Of a DNA stretch of 58,529 nt, positions 1-9,634 are shown in pieces. The notes beneath the pieces were generated by a model that saw only the letters and a program-made list of their open reading frames with translations, was not told the origin of the DNA and ran no database searches. Origin of the DNA: an uncultured Geobacter sp. (GTDB taxonomy: Bacteria > Desulfobacterota > Desulfuromonadia > Geobacterales > Geobacteraceae); the NCBI GenBank assembly GCA_937886325.1, contig CALABV010000017.1, positions 1 to 58,529 of the forward strand, written 5' to 3'. The position numbers and the translations under genes were made by a program. Numbering within the stretch: the stretch's first letter is position 1; every line of letters starts with the position of its first letter.

Positions 1-53
1 TCGACAAGGCCATCCAGGACGATATCATCGCACGTACCGAACAGGTGTTCTGA
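1..53 (+). CDS. C-terminal end of a glycyl-radical enzyme (5' partial)
   Basis: Only the last 17 codons are in the window, ending in IQDDIIARTEQVF. This matches the usual tail of pyruvate formate-lyase-like glycyl-radical enzymes, whose radical glycine loop lies about 20-25 residues further upstream and so outside the window. The next genes are a glycerol facilitator and a glycyl-radical activating enzyme. From that context I infer a B12-independent glycerol or diol dehydratase, but another member of the family cannot be excluded from so short a piece. Confidence 0.6.
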   Translation, partial: DKAIQDDIIARTEQVF

Positions 54-169
54 TGGTATGCGCATAACAACCTCGGGGAGCCGGCATTTGTCCGGTGCGG
101 CTCCCCGGAATCCATCAGGTAGTATGCCGATGGAGAGTGTCGGACTCTTACATCAAAGGAGATGATACA

Positions 170-910
170 ATGAATATTTTTCTGGCTGAAACCATAGGGA
201 TGGCTATTCTTATTCTTCTTGGAACCGGTTGTGTCGCGCAGGTATTGCTCAAAGATTCGAAAGGTTCGACCGGTGTCCTGTCATCAGGCTCCGGCTGGCT
301 GGTGATCGTCTTCGGGTGGGGTTTCGCGGTAACTTTCGGGGTGTACGCCGTTGCCTGGGCGAGCGGCGCCCACCTCAACCCGGCGGTAACGATTGCGCTC
401 GCAATACTCGGCAAAGTCCCCATGGAAAAGTTACCGCTCTACTTCGGAGGTCAGATGTTCGGTGCAATGATTGGCGCGACTCTAACCTGGCTGGCGTATC
501 TTCCCCACTGGGAAGCGACGCAGGACCCCGGCTTGAAGCTGGCTGTCTTCTCAACTGGCCCCGGTATCCGCAATATTGCAGGCAATGTAATCTGCGAGAT
601 TATCGGCACCGTCATGCTGGTGCTCGGCATTCTTTTCCTGATCGATCCGAGTGTCCAGAAAGCCACTCCCATCGCCGGTCTCACTCCGCTGGTAATCGGT
701 TTTCTCGTTACCGCTTGCGGACTGTCCCTTGGCGGGCCCACCGGGTTCGCGATTAATCCCGCGCGGGATTTGGGACCGAGGATCGCGCACGCCATCCTTC
801 CCATCGCCGGCAAGGGGAGTTCGGATTGGGGATATGCAATGGTGCCGGTAATCGGCCCCTGTATCGGCGGCGTAATAGCGGCCTTCATCTATCAGGCTTG
901 CTGGCTGTAG
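170..910 (+). CDS. glpF: Glycerol uptake facilitator (MIP/aquaglyceroporin family)
   Basis: A 246-residue inner-membrane channel of the major intrinsic protein family that would let glycerol enter by facilitated diffusion. Two half-repeats are visible, each with an NPA box: HLNPAVTIA near residue 70 and FAINPARDLGPR near residue 200. The aspartate after the second NPA box (NPARD) is the family sign of glycerol facilitators rather than water-only aquaporins. I start at 170 because AAAGGAGATGATACA lies just upstream and the membrane segment begins at once; the 25 extra upstream codons look like leader. It lies between a glycyl-radical enzyme and its activase, which suggests glycerol is the substrate. 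Confidence 0.9.
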   Translation: MNIFLAETIGMAILILLGTGCVAQVLLKDSKGSTGVLSSGSGWLVIVFGWGFAVTFGVYAVAWASGAHLNPAVTIALAILGKVPMEKLPLYFGGQMFGAMIGATLTWLAYLPHWEATQDPGLKLAVFSTGPGIRNIAGNVICEIIGTVMLVLGILFLIDPSVQKATPIAGLTPLVIGFLVTACGLSLGGPTGFAINPARDLGPRIAHAILPIAGKGSSDWGYAMVPVIGPCIGGVIAAFIYQACWL

Positions 911-927
911 GAGCCGGTTGACTAACG

Positions 928-998
928 GGCAGGTATCTATGCCCTTGAAAAGGGCGAGGACGACCTCCTCCCGTCTCTCGCCCTTTCCTGTACCTGCC
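928..998 (+). terminator. Nested hairpin between glpF and the activase gene
   Basis: Outer arms GGCAGGTA (928-935) and TACCTGCC (991-998) enclose inner arms AAAGGGCGAG (949-958) and CTCGCCCTTT (977-986). Only a short T-run follows the inner stem. It may act as a weak terminator, attenuator or RNA-processing site that sets the ratio of channel and enzyme to activase. Confidence 0.5.
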
Positions 999-1063
999 AT
1001 GTCAGTGAGAAACGCCGAGCCGGAAGAATGTAGAAATCACGTATCAAGTCAAGGAGAAACGCG

Positions 1064-2032
1064 ATGAGTTGGACCCACGAATATCTGCTCTACGATCCCG
1101 ATGCCGGGAACCGGACGGAATTGACCGGCCTTGTAACCGATTTCCAGCGTTTTTCCATCCACGACGGTCCGGGTATCCGCACCATCGTTTTTCTGAAAGG
1201 GTGCCCCCTGCACTGTGCCTGGTGCGCCAACCCGGAAGCAATCTCTCCTCGGCCGGAGATTATGCTCATCCCGCACAACTGCATTAGATGCGGCAAGTGC
1301 ATCGAGGCATGTCCGTCCAACTGTTTCGGAGAATCCGACGGTCTCGTATGCTCCATCGACCGGGACAGATGCCTCCTGCCGGAGTGCGGCAAATGCCAGC
1401 GTGTCTGCTATGCCAATGCAGTGAACATCAGCGGTCGTTACCTCACGGTCGAGGAGGTAATGGACGTGGTGCTGAGGGATCGGGAGTTTTACGAACGTAC
1501 CGGGGGAGGGATTACCTTTTCCGGAGGCGAACCGTTCGCGCAGCCGGTCTTTCTCCAGGAACTGGCGCGTACGGCAAAGATGTTGAAACTGCATACGGCG
1601 GTCGAAACATGCGGTCACGTGAGCTGGAACACATTCGCCTCAGTACTTGATTGTCTGGATATCGTGCTCTACGACCTGAAGCACATGGACCCGGACAGGC
1701 ATCTCCAGGGAACTGGCGTCACCAATCGGACCATACTGGAAAACGTGAAGCGCCTTGATGCGTCAGGCAAACCCATTCGCATCAGGCTACCGCTGATACC
1801 GGGTTTCAACGACTCCGAGGAAAACGTACGGGCTACCGCGGACTTTATCACGGGATTTTCCAATCTGGAGGCACTGGACATTCTCCCCTACCATCGCATG
1901 GGTGAACCCAAGTGGGGTCAGCTGCATCAGGACTACAGACTCCATGGCATCGCGCCTCACACCACGGACCGGGTATTCGAACTGGCCGACATCGCACGGA
2001 AGTACGGCATCGAAGTAACCGTCGGCGGGTGA
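1064..2032 (+). CDS. Glycyl-radical enzyme activating protein (radical SAM)
   Basis: 322 residues. This protein would use S-adenosylmethionine to place the glycyl radical on the partner enzyme. The radical SAM cluster motif CxxxCxxC is at Cys47, Cys51 and Cys54 (GCPLHCAWC), after the family-typical FSIHDGPGIRT. Two further cysteine groups, CIRCGKCIEACP and CLLPECGKCQRVC, form the ferredoxin-like insert found in activases of glycerol dehydratase, 4-hydroxyphenylacetate decarboxylase and related enzymes, but not in pyruvate formate-lyase activase. AAGGAG lies just upstream of the start. The nearby enzyme tail and glpF support a glycerol or diol dehydratase activase (DhaB2-like); the exact substrate is inferred. 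Confidence 0.9.
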   Translation: MSWTHEYLLYDPDAGNRTELTGLVTDFQRFSIHDGPGIRTIVFLKGCPLHCAWCANPEAISPRPEIMLIPHNCIRCGKCIEACPSNCFGESDGLVCSIDRDRCLLPECGKCQRVCYANAVNISGRYLTVEEVMDVVLRDREFYERTGGGITFSGGEPFAQPVFLQELARTAKMLKLHTAVETCGHVSWNTFASVLDCLDIVLYDLKHMDPDRHLQGTGVTNRTILENVKRLDASGKPIRIRLPLIPGFNDSEENVRATADFITGFSNLEALDILPYHRMGEPKWGQLHQDYRLHGIAPHTTDRVFELADIARKYGIEVTVGG

Positions 2033-2076
2033 ACGGGAATCCGCCGGGAATCCTTCAGTCTCGACAGGGAGAACCC

Positions 2077-2742
2077 ATGGAAAGCAAGACGCCTTTGGAC
2101 ATGGCAAAATCTTTTGCCCTTGACGGAATGCGGCATCTGAAATCCTCTTCCTATGAGGCTGCTCTGGATGCATTTGCGGCATCGGCGAGGCTTTTCGCGG
2201 AAGGAGGCGACAGCGCCGGGGAGGCATGCCAACTCATGCTTGTCGCCGACATCCGGTGTGCCATGAATCAACCCGACAAGGCACTGGGTACCTATCATTC
2301 AATCCTTTCAATCCTTGAGGCACGTGGCGATACCGCGGGAATGGCAGCCGTACTGAACAACATCGGTCTGCTGCTGGCGCGACTGCGGCGCTTCGAAGAA
2401 GCCGAGGCGGCATTCAGCCGCGCCCTGCGGGCGTTCGAAGCATGCGGCAAGCCCGACAGGGTTGCCGAGCAGTTGGGGAACCTGGGTTCGGTCTGCAGGG
2501 ACCGGCAGGAATATGAAGCGGCTCTTGATTACTATCGCCAGGCCCTGCAACGGTTCGAAGCACTCGGCTGCACCGAGAGCGTTGCCGATCAATTCGCCAA
2601 CCTGGCCTATATTCACGTCATGCGAGGTGACAGGAGCGCGGGTCTTGACTGCTTTGAAAGGGCGAGGACGCTGTACGAGCAGTCGGGCAATGCCGCAAGG
2701 GCCCGCGGCGCCGTTCGGAATATCGATCTTCTCAGAGAGTGA
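2077..2742 (+). CDS. TPR-repeat protein, partner of DUF4037/DUF4125 genes
   Basis: 221 residues made almost entirely of tetratricopeptide repeats, without signal peptide or membrane segment, so probably a cytoplasmic scaffold. Repeats can be seen around the motifs FEEAEAAFSRALRAFE and YEAALDYYRQALQRFE, each followed by a second helix containing NLG or NLA. It starts 44 bases after the activase and its stop overlaps the GTG start of the next gene (GTGA), so translational coupling is likely. Its role is unknown; it may hold the two following unknown proteins to the glycyl-radical enzyme or its activase. Confidence 0.8.
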   Translation: MESKTPLDMAKSFALDGMRHLKSSSYEAALDAFAASARLFAEGGDSAGEACQLMLVADIRCAMNQPDKALGTYHSILSILEARGDTAGMAAVLNNIGLLLARLRRFEEAEAAFSRALRAFEACGKPDRVAEQLGNLGSVCRDRQEYEAALDYYRQALQRFEALGCTESVADQFANLAYIHVMRGDRSAGLDCFERARTLYEQSGNAARARGAVRNIDLLRE

Positions 2743-3683
2743 TCGCGGAGAGCGCGATGCAGGGACTAAAACTGGCCAGCGACTATTTCTTCACGCATGG
2801 GATGCCCATGATACGGGAATCCTTCGGCGATATGGCGGACCGGATTGCCGCCGGTCTGGTCGGGCCTGGTTCGGAGTGCTACGGGTTCGATGACGAACTG
2901 TCCCGCGACCATGACTGGGGACCGGGCTTCTGCCTGTGGCTGAACAAGGAGGATTATGCGGTTCGCGGCGCTGAGCTGGCCGACGCTTACCGTGGTCTGC
3001 CGCCGGTTTTTGGCGGTTTCGGGCCCCGCCGGGTCAGCCCCGGCGAAGAAGGACGCACGGGCGTCATGTCCGTGGAAGGGTTCTATGCCCGCTATACCGG
3101 GCTTGACCATCCACCGCTGGAAGTGCGCGAATGGTTGCCGTTGCCCGAGCAGTCCCTGGGAGTCTGCACCAACGGCATGGTGTTTTACGATCCCGCGGAT
3201 GCCTTTTCCTCCTGGCGCCGCCACCTGCTCGATTATTATCCGGAAGACATCCGTCGCAGGAAGATCGCCTCGCGCTGCATGACCATGGCGCAGGCTGGGC
3301 AGTACAACCTGGCGCGCAGCCTGAAGCGCAATGAACACTTTGCCGCCCGTTATGCGGAGCTGCAGTTCTGCCATGACCTCATGTCCATGGCATTTCTCCT
3401 CAACCGGCGCTATCCGTCCTTCTACAAGTGGCTTCACCGCGCAGTACGGCAGTTGCCCGTCCTCGGCCCCGCGGTTTTCGAACGAATCAACAATCTGTTG
3501 AATATTTCCGACACTGGAGAAAAGGGAGAGATCGTCGAAGCGCTCTGCGGCATGGTCATCAACGAGTTGCACCGCCAGGGTCTGAGCGACTCGAACAGCG
3601 ATTTTCTGGCCGATCACGGTCCGGTGGTACAGTCGGGCATAGTCGACGCCGACATACGGAAGAACTTTACGGTATGTACCTGA
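2739..3683 (+). CDS. DUF4037 family protein, nucleotidyltransferase-like
   Basis: 314 residues, with a GTG start overlapping the TPR gene stop; an in-frame ATG at 2757 is an alternative. The N-terminal part contains GPGSECYGFDDELSRDHDWG, which I recognise as the DUF4037 signature. Its GS...DxD layout resembles the metal-binding site of minimal nucleotidyltransferases, so a nucleotide-transfer reaction is possible, but the substrate is unknown. The rest is helical with no membrane segment. Together with the TPR and DUF4125 neighbours it forms a small module I associate with glycyl-radical enzyme loci. Function is inferred only. Confidence 0.75.
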   Translation: MIAESAMQGLKLASDYFFTHGMPMIRESFGDMADRIAAGLVGPGSECYGFDDELSRDHDWGPGFCLWLNKEDYAVRGAELADAYRGLPPVFGGFGPRRVSPGEEGRTGVMSVEGFYARYTGLDHPPLEVREWLPLPEQSLGVCTNGMVFYDPADAFSSWRRHLLDYYPEDIRRRKIASRCMTMAQAGQYNLARSLKRNEHFAARYAELQFCHDLMSMAFLLNRRYPSFYKWLHRAVRQLPVLGPAVFERINNLLNISDTGEKGEIVEALCGMVINELHRQGLSDSNSDFLADHGPVVQSGIVDADIRKNFTVCT

Positions 3684-3703
3684 TGTAATGGAAAGGAGCG
3701 TGT

Positions 3704-4288
3704 ATGGAACGAAAGAGAGAAATCACCGAGAAAATACTGGAAGTGGAGTTGGCCATGTTTCTCTCCGTTCCCACCACTCACCGGTACAGCTGCCAGGAGG
3801 AGCCGGAAAGCTTCAAACTGCATCGGCGGGCCCAGTTCGCCGCATGGTCGATTCCAACCCTGGAAAGCTATCTCGTTGACCTGCTTCGGGCGAGGGATGC
3901 GGATTGCAACCTGGTTGCTGTAAAGTATGCCCGCATGGACGACCTCGTGCCCCGTGAAAACTTCTGCCCGTGTATCAATCTCATCGTCGACCTGGCCCTG
4001 ACGGGGCAGAGAAGGTTTATCGCAGATTTCCCCAGCCTGATGCGGGGAGGCCGACCATTGAGCAAGGAAGAGGACGTTCAGGGCCTGACCTCATTTGAAA
4101 CCTACGTGCGCGGCGAACTGGAGACATATTCGGAAAGCACCCTGGAGTTGCTGTATGGGGACATGCTGGCCTTGCAGGCATCCGGTTCGAGCCTTTCCGA
4201 GGCTACCTATCGCAACCTGGCAGCACTACTGGGTTTTGACTCCCTGGAAAGTCTGGAAGAGGCTCTGCGGAAAAAGCACAATCCGTAA
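3704..4288 (+). CDS. DUF4125 family protein
   Basis: 194 residues, soluble. It begins with a helix (REITEKILEVELAMFLSV) followed by SCQEEPESF and a QFAAWS motif, the pattern of the DUF4125 family. Conserved-looking cysteines occur in SCQEE and FCPCINL, so metal binding is possible but not shown. It starts 20 bases after the DUF4037 gene, behind GGAAAGGAG, and probably ends the operon. No biochemical role is known to me; the linkage points to the glycyl-radical system. Confidence 0.75.
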   Translation: MERKREITEKILEVELAMFLSVPTTHRYSCQEEPESFKLHRRAQFAAWSIPTLESYLVDLLRARDADCNLVAVKYARMDDLVPRENFCPCINLIVDLALTGQRRFIADFPSLMRGGRPLSKEEDVQGLTSFETYVRGELETYSESTLELLYGDMLALQASGSSLSEATYRNLAALLGFDSLESLEEALRKKHNP

Positions 4289-4562
4289 GCCTGCCCGAAC
4301 CGGGATGCCAAAAACGGAAAAGCACCCTGCTCTCCTGAACGTCCCGCCGGTCGTTCCCCTCGCTGTCTTATCTTGTTCCTTTCTTTGTTCCTCCTTTTTC
4401 GCACCTGTTTGCCGGATAAAACAATTAGAAATATTGATTGGGCGATGTAAATTAATTACTATCGGTTGTCGGGGTAAAATCTGATCCTTGCGCTGCGATT
4501 TGACGACACTTGTTCGGTTTTCATGGAAAGGGACGCGCTCGGATCATTGAAGGGGAGGCACG

Positions 4563-7500
4563 ATGGACACCGTATCAACGGTCTATTGCGAGGAACTGAA
4601 GAAGATTCTGTCGGAGACGGCGAAGTCTCTGAAATCGTCCGACCCGGCGGTCCACGAGAAAAGCGCGGCGCGGCTGCGCAGCTTCCGTGAGCTGACGGAC
4701 CGGGGAGGGGTGGCTCTGGAAAACGTCCGCGCGTCACTGATGAATCAGGGAGAGGCATTCTCGGCGGCCCGCGTGATGGGCAAAAAGCAACTGGACGCCT
4801 GCCTGGAGGATCTGACGTGCGCCGTCGAGACCGGGGATCGGGGGAGGGTGACGGCACGTATCGGTGATCTGCGGAACAGTATTCAGATTGCCTCACACGC
4901 CGTAGCGCAGGCGAAGAAAAAGCGTGCGCAGGAGAAGAGGGTCCGCCTTGAAGGGGTCGGCCGCGGCATGTTCACCGGGCTTATGGGTGTCCCCGGTTTC
5001 CAGAAGGCCCTGGCGGAACTGGCTCAGCGGCGACGTCCAGGTTTGGCGAAGGCCCCTCCGGCCCAGAGGTTTCCCACCTACACGGCAACTTCCATCATTA
5101 AACCGGGACCGCCGTTGAAGGGAATAGTGTCTCCCTCGCCGGCGCCGATTGATGAGGAACAGGATTTCGTCGAGAAATACGGACAGGTACGTGACCTTCC
5201 GCTCAGGATTATAGCGCCGTTGGGCATGGGGGTCGTGTTCGACACTACGTTGGACGATGCGGATTTCCGAGGAGGCAAACCCGCGGATTCCCCTCTCCCT
5301 CTCGTATCATCGGATGCTGATTTTACCACCGCGTTGCGCGCCTACGCCGCGGCGAACGGCGAGATTCGTTATTCCTACGAGGGCGTACGCGCATCGGTTG
5401 CGGCGCTCTATGACCGTGTCAACGCCGAACTGGGAGAAACACCGTCCGTTGCCGCGTTGAGGAAGAGGTTCATCGACGGCATGGTTCTGACGCTGCTGCA
5501 TGGCGTGGTTTCCTACGAGAGCGAGGGATATTTCGCAGGGGCCGCGCCCGAAATCGCCGATTTCCGGGGCAGGATCCTGGATTGGGGGACATTCGGCGAG
5601 GATGGCGTCACACCCAACTTCATGAGCGCCTCCCTGTGGGCGCCGCAATCGCTTGACAATGTCCTGTATGGGTACGACGCATTACGGGAAACCGCGAAAG
5701 CATACTGGTTATCCCGCCTGGAAAAGGTAAAGAAAGAAGTTCGTGCGGCGAGGAGCGAGGCAGTATCGGAACTGCGGGAAGAGATTGCTCTCCTGACGGG
5801 AGGTTCCACGGAAACGGGCAGGCACCAGGAGATACTCACCCGGGTGGATGAAATCATGGAGTATCTGGACTACGGGACCACTCTTTCGGACGAGCCGAAG
5901 GAAGGGAGCTGCTTCACGGTGCTGACCAGTGATTCGGCATTCTTCGGCTTTGCCGTTGAATATCTGGCGAAGGTGCCGGAACTCGATCTGGACTACGCGC
6001 GCCGGGTACTGGACAATCCGGGCGGATACTACAAGGAACAGTACGATATCCTGTCCGGAATCCTCGAAAAGGTGCTGACTGCAATGCAGAGGAGTGACGA
6101 GGAATACCCGGGCTGGCACTATTCCGCGGCGTGGAAATACTATCGGGTCTACCGTTCGTTTTTCGAGAGTATCCGCTCACGCGCCGCCGCGTGGCTCAAG
6201 GGCCTTGCCGCTGACACGGCCCGGGTGGAGTACCTGGCATCCCGTCAGACCTCTGTGGGCAAGCGCTACGCCGCGACTCTCCGTACCTATGGCGAGCTGT
6301 ATGCCGAAATCGTCAATGGATATTTGTACGGCGCCTTTGTCAAGACAGCCGTGGGTCACCTGCGTACCGGGTGCGTCAAGAAAAAAGTGGTGACCGAGGC
6401 CTACCTCCCGCTGGTGGCCATGCCTCCCGGTTACGGGGCTTTCGGCGAGGCGGCGCGCGCCGATTCCGTAAGCCTTGAAAGGCTCGATGCCCGCCGCGAA
6501 CAGGATTTCTTCCTGGCCGAGCCCCGGATGGGACTTTTGAAAGAGTATCGTATGGAAATGAACCACGCCGGATTCGGGCTCGGCGCGCACCTTTACTCCT
6601 ACAGCCTGTTTCCCGGAGAGACCGTCACCCTGGAGACGCGGTCGCTCCACCGTATCAAGAGCACCGAGACCGAGAGTACCTCGGAGAATATCTTCGAAGA
6701 GACAGGTTCCGAGACCATGGCCGACTTCACCAAAGAGCTGAAGCGACAGATCCAGGCGGAAAACAAGGCTTCACAGTCGTCTCAGAAGTCCCTGGGGGGA
6801 GATCTGGGAGGCAGTTTCCTCGGCATTACCTTCGGTGCGACGGCAAATGGAACATGGTCCCGGCAGGAGGATGAGCGGAACTTTGCGGACCAGGTGGAGA
6901 GCCTGGTGGACAAGCTGTCGACGCGATTTTCCCAGAAGCGCCAGATAACCCTTGCCGTGAAGACCGACCGCACCGTGGAGGAGGAACAGGAGAGCGAAGA
7001 AAAGGCCGTTCGCACCTATGCCAACGACAACCGGGAGAAAAACCTCACCATCAACTTTTTCCAGATTACCCGTAAGCATGAAACGAATCTCTGGCTCGAC
7101 AATATCAGGGCCTTCTATTCCTCGGGCCGTTATCCCGTGGTGCGGGTTTTTGTCGCAACCGATCCCGACACCATCGACACCTTCTGTTCCGACCAGGAGG
7201 TCCGCAATCGACTGAAGGCATTGACGGATGCCCTCGAAATGACGCCCGAGGAGATGGTGGAAAAGAATATCATCGAGATCCTCCCCCTGGAACTGTGCGA
7301 CCTGTTCGCGAGGGATTCCCTGATCGTGATTCTGGCGCCCCCTTACAACGTACGGCTGCCGCTGGCCCAGACCAATGCCTTCCTGGCCCATACCTTTACC
7401 TTCGACAAGGCGGCCGAGCTCAACGGGGAGATATGGCGCTTTATCGGACAGGGGCAGGCCTCACCGGACGGACTCGGTATCTGCGCCTTTCCCTTCGGCC

Positions 7501-8144
7501 GGGACGAGGCGCCGGAACTCTGGCCGACGGATAGTGACGGGGCCGGTCAGTGGGGCTTCCAGGCAAAGGTTGACGATTCAATGGTCTGTGCCGACAAGGT
7601 AGCTCTCGTGGGGGAAAAGATGGCCAGGGTCCTGCCGAACATCGACCTCCGCTACAAGGCTTCCGACAAGACCTCGTCACGCTATGAAGACGGCCCGAAT
7701 GGAGAATTTTCCCTGCCGAAGCTCCTGTGGAGCAAGAGCTACGTGGTGAACACGAACGGCATCTACACTGAGAACATGCTGGGCAGGGTGAGCGCGCTGG
7801 AGGAATTCGCCGTCAATCACCGCAACCTCGACGTCCGGCTGAAGGAGATCCAGGCGGAACGGGACCGGGCAACCTTGCAAAAGGATCTGATCGAGGTACG
7901 CCGGCTCGAGTCAACCCTTCCGCCGACGCGGGAAATGTATGCGGCGGAGGCGGACTTCCTGGCCGCGCTCCAGGCCTACTATCGGGCGAGGTCCGCTGAG
8001 AACGGACGCTGTATTACCCTGGAGACGCCGCCGGGGGCTGGCCTTAGCGTGAACCTGACTGCGGACGGGACGACCGGAAATATCGTGCTGCAATCTGTTG
8101 AAAAGGGCGCAGGCGAGGGTGGAGGAACAACGGGCGGCAGTTGA
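4563..8144 (+). CDS. Large protein of unknown function (1193 aa)
   Basis: I do not recognise this family. No signal peptide or convincing membrane segment is visible, so cytoplasmic or non-classically released. The first 150 residues are helical and charged. Residues around 650-850 contain a run rich in Glu, Ser, Thr and Gln (SLHRIKSTETESTSENIF, then TFGATANGTWSRQEDERNF) and then a likely long coiled coil. A second coiled coil lies near residues 1080-1120 and the tail is Gly-rich (GAGEGGGTTGGS). GGGGAGG precedes the ATG. The 440-residue gene follows directly, so the two probably act together. A structural or envelope-assembly role is only a guess. Confidence 0.8.
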   Translation: MDTVSTVYCEELKKILSETAKSLKSSDPAVHEKSAARLRSFRELTDRGGVALENVRASLMNQGEAFSAARVMGKKQLDACLEDLTCAVETGDRGRVTARIGDLRNSIQIASHAVAQAKKKRAQEKRVRLEGVGRGMFTGLMGVPGFQKALAELAQRRRPGLAKAPPAQRFPTYTATSIIKPGPPLKGIVSPSPAPIDEEQDFVEKYGQVRDLPLRIIAPLGMGVVFDTTLDDADFRGGKPADSPLPLVSSDADFTTALRAYAAANGEIRYSYEGVRASVAALYDRVNAELGETPSVAALRKRFIDGMVLTLLHGVVSYESEGYFAGAAPEIADFRGRILDWGTFGEDGVTPNFMSASLWAPQSLDNVLYGYDALRETAKAYWLSRLEKVKKEVRAARSEAVSELREEIALLTGGSTETGRHQEILTRVDEIMEYLDYGTTLSDEPKEGSCFTVLTSDSAFFGFAVEYLAKVPELDLDYARRVLDNPGGYYKEQYDILSGILEKVLTAMQRSDEEYPGWHYSAAWKYYRVYRSFFESIRSRAAAWLKGLAADTARVEYLASRQTSVGKRYAATLRTYGELYAEIVNGYLYGAFVKTAVGHLRTGCVKKKVVTEAYLPLVAMPPGYGAFGEAARADSVSLERLDARREQDFFLAEPRMGLLKEYRMEMNHAGFGLGAHLYSYSLFPGETVTLETRSLHRIKSTETESTSENIFEETGSETMADFTKELKRQIQAENKASQSSQKSLGGDLGGSFLGITFGATANGTWSRQEDERNFADQVESLVDKLSTRFSQKRQITLAVKTDRTVEEEQESEEKAVRTYANDNREKNLTINFFQITRKHETNLWLDNIRAFYSSGRYPVVRVFVATDPDTIDTFCSDQEVRNRLKALTDALEMTPEEMVEKNIIEILPLELCDLFARDSLIVILAPPYNVRLPLAQTNAFLAHTFTFDKAAELNGEIWRFIGQGQASPDGLGICAFPFGRDEAPELWPTDSDGAGQWGFQAKVDDSMVCADKVALVGEKMARVLPNIDLRYKASDKTSSRYEDGPNGEFSLPKLLWSKSYVVNTNGIYTENMLGRVSALEEFAVNHRNLDVRLKEIQAERDRATLQKDLIEVRRLESTLPPTREMYAAEADFLAALQAYYRARSAENGRCITLETPPGAGLSVNLTADGTTGNIVLQSVEKGAGEGGGTTGGS

Positions 8145-8176
8145 GGATCCCCGTAGAAAGTGAGAAGGCGCCTGCT

Positions 8177-9499
8177 ATGGCAACCCCAGGCATGTATGAA
8201 TGCATTTTCGTCATCGGCCAGAAAACGGCCGATGAGACCTATTCCTGGATGATCTCGCTGCTCGACTACAGCCGGGTTGCGGCGGTTACCATCTTCGATT
8301 TCAAGGAGGAAAGGGTAACCCTTCACGAGGCCGGGGGGCAACATCGCCTGGAAGAGCTTGAGAAGCGGGTTAAACGGATAGATGAAGAGGTCATGTCCCT
8401 TGTCTTGGGCCACTACCTGATCGATAAACGCCCCGGGATTTACCGTGACATCTTTCAGGATGAGAGCCCGGCGCAGCTTCCGCCGGTTGCCTTTATCAGT
8501 GTTTCCTCTCATTCCTTCGTCAACGGTCTCAGCCCACGGTACGCCACACCGGATGGCGCCATCTCCTATACGGAGAATCTGCTGAACAACCCGCTCCTGG
8601 CATACCGTGACCAGATTCGCGCAACCCTTTCATCCAATTGCGTCATCAAGCTCTGGGGATGCCAGGGCATAGGCGGTGACGGATTATGTGATCGAGTGCT
8701 GCGCGCCTGCCTACAATTGGACTGGGACGAGAAGCAGGGAAACTCGGCTTTTTTTCATCCGGAGCTTTACAACCCGGCTCCACCACCACTTGACGACCTG
8801 AAACGAGAAAATTTTGAAGAACCGACATTCCATGAAATCATGAGGAGAAACCGTGCGGCGATCGAAGAGTCTCTTCGGGTGGAGTTCGATTATCTGACCG
8901 CACGAAATATCGTCAAATATATTTTTTTCGGTGATACTCCCGGACTGGTCGTCCCTGCCGAGAAAGATACCGCCGGTACGATAGAAAAAGAAAAGAAAAC
9001 GGTAGACGCAGGTTACATGAAGAAAAGGGTTTCCTATCCGGTTGCGCTCTCTCGTTTTCTGAACAGGCCGGTTATTGCCGCAAACTTCGGAATAAGTACC
9101 GAAAAGCATGCAATTCTTCCGGAAAAGCTTTTACTTCTTGAGGAAATACGGGACAAGAATCGCGCCATGGCATTCCCCGGCTTGGGAGGCTACTTCGACA
9201 AGGCCGACGGAGAGATAACCATGCCGGTGGATGTGGAGTGCGAGGTGCTTGATCTCCTTATATCACGGTGGGTGACACCGCCGGAGAGGATCCAGGTCCC
9301 ACCGGTGCTCCTCTCGGGGGAGTTTCCCAGTGAACGCTACGTGGTCTACCGTCCGGATATCAGCCTGAGCAACGTGGAGTTCGGGGGGCTGACCGTGGCC
9401 CCGGAAAAACCGCCTATCCTCGACTATGCAGGTAAGGCTCCGGATCTCCTCGAAACGGCCCATCTGCTGACGTATCCCTCCATAAAGGATTATTCGTAA
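8177..9499 (+). CDS. Unknown protein paired with the 1193-aa protein
   Basis: 440 residues, soluble, family not recognised. I prefer the ATG at 8177, with GAGAAGG upstream, over an in-frame TTG at 8141. The middle holds ISVSSHSFVNGL and, about 60 residues on, VIKLWGCQGIGG: a His followed by a Cys after a hydrophobic strand. That spacing recalls clan CD (caspase-like) His-Cys dyads or DUF4347, but the similarity is weak and the usual HG pair is missing. It lies 32 bases after the 1193-aa gene and the pair ends at the terminator at 9635, so they form one unit. Confidence 0.7.
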   Translation: MATPGMYECIFVIGQKTADETYSWMISLLDYSRVAAVTIFDFKEERVTLHEAGGQHRLEELEKRVKRIDEEVMSLVLGHYLIDKRPGIYRDIFQDESPAQLPPVAFISVSSHSFVNGLSPRYATPDGAISYTENLLNNPLLAYRDQIRATLSSNCVIKLWGCQGIGGDGLCDRVLRACLQLDWDEKQGNSAFFHPELYNPAPPPLDDLKRENFEEPTFHEIMRRNRAAIEESLRVEFDYLTARNIVKYIFFGDTPGLVVPAEKDTAGTIEKEKKTVDAGYMKKRVSYPVALSRFLNRPVIAANFGISTEKHAILPEKLLLLEEIRDKNRAMAFPGLGGYFDKADGEITMPVDVECEVLDLLISRWVTPPERIQVPPVLLSGEFPSERYVVYRPDISLSNVEFGGLTVAPEKPPILDYAGKAPDLLETAHLLTYPSIKDYS

Positions 9500-9634
9500 G
9501 TACTTGCCGAGATGGCGCATCCGCATGCTTTGCGTCCTCATACGCTCAGTATTCACAGCTTCCTTGTCCGCAAGCGGTTTTACGAAAAACGGGTTGCAGC
9601 CTGAAGACCAAAAATGATATAGATGAACGACACG

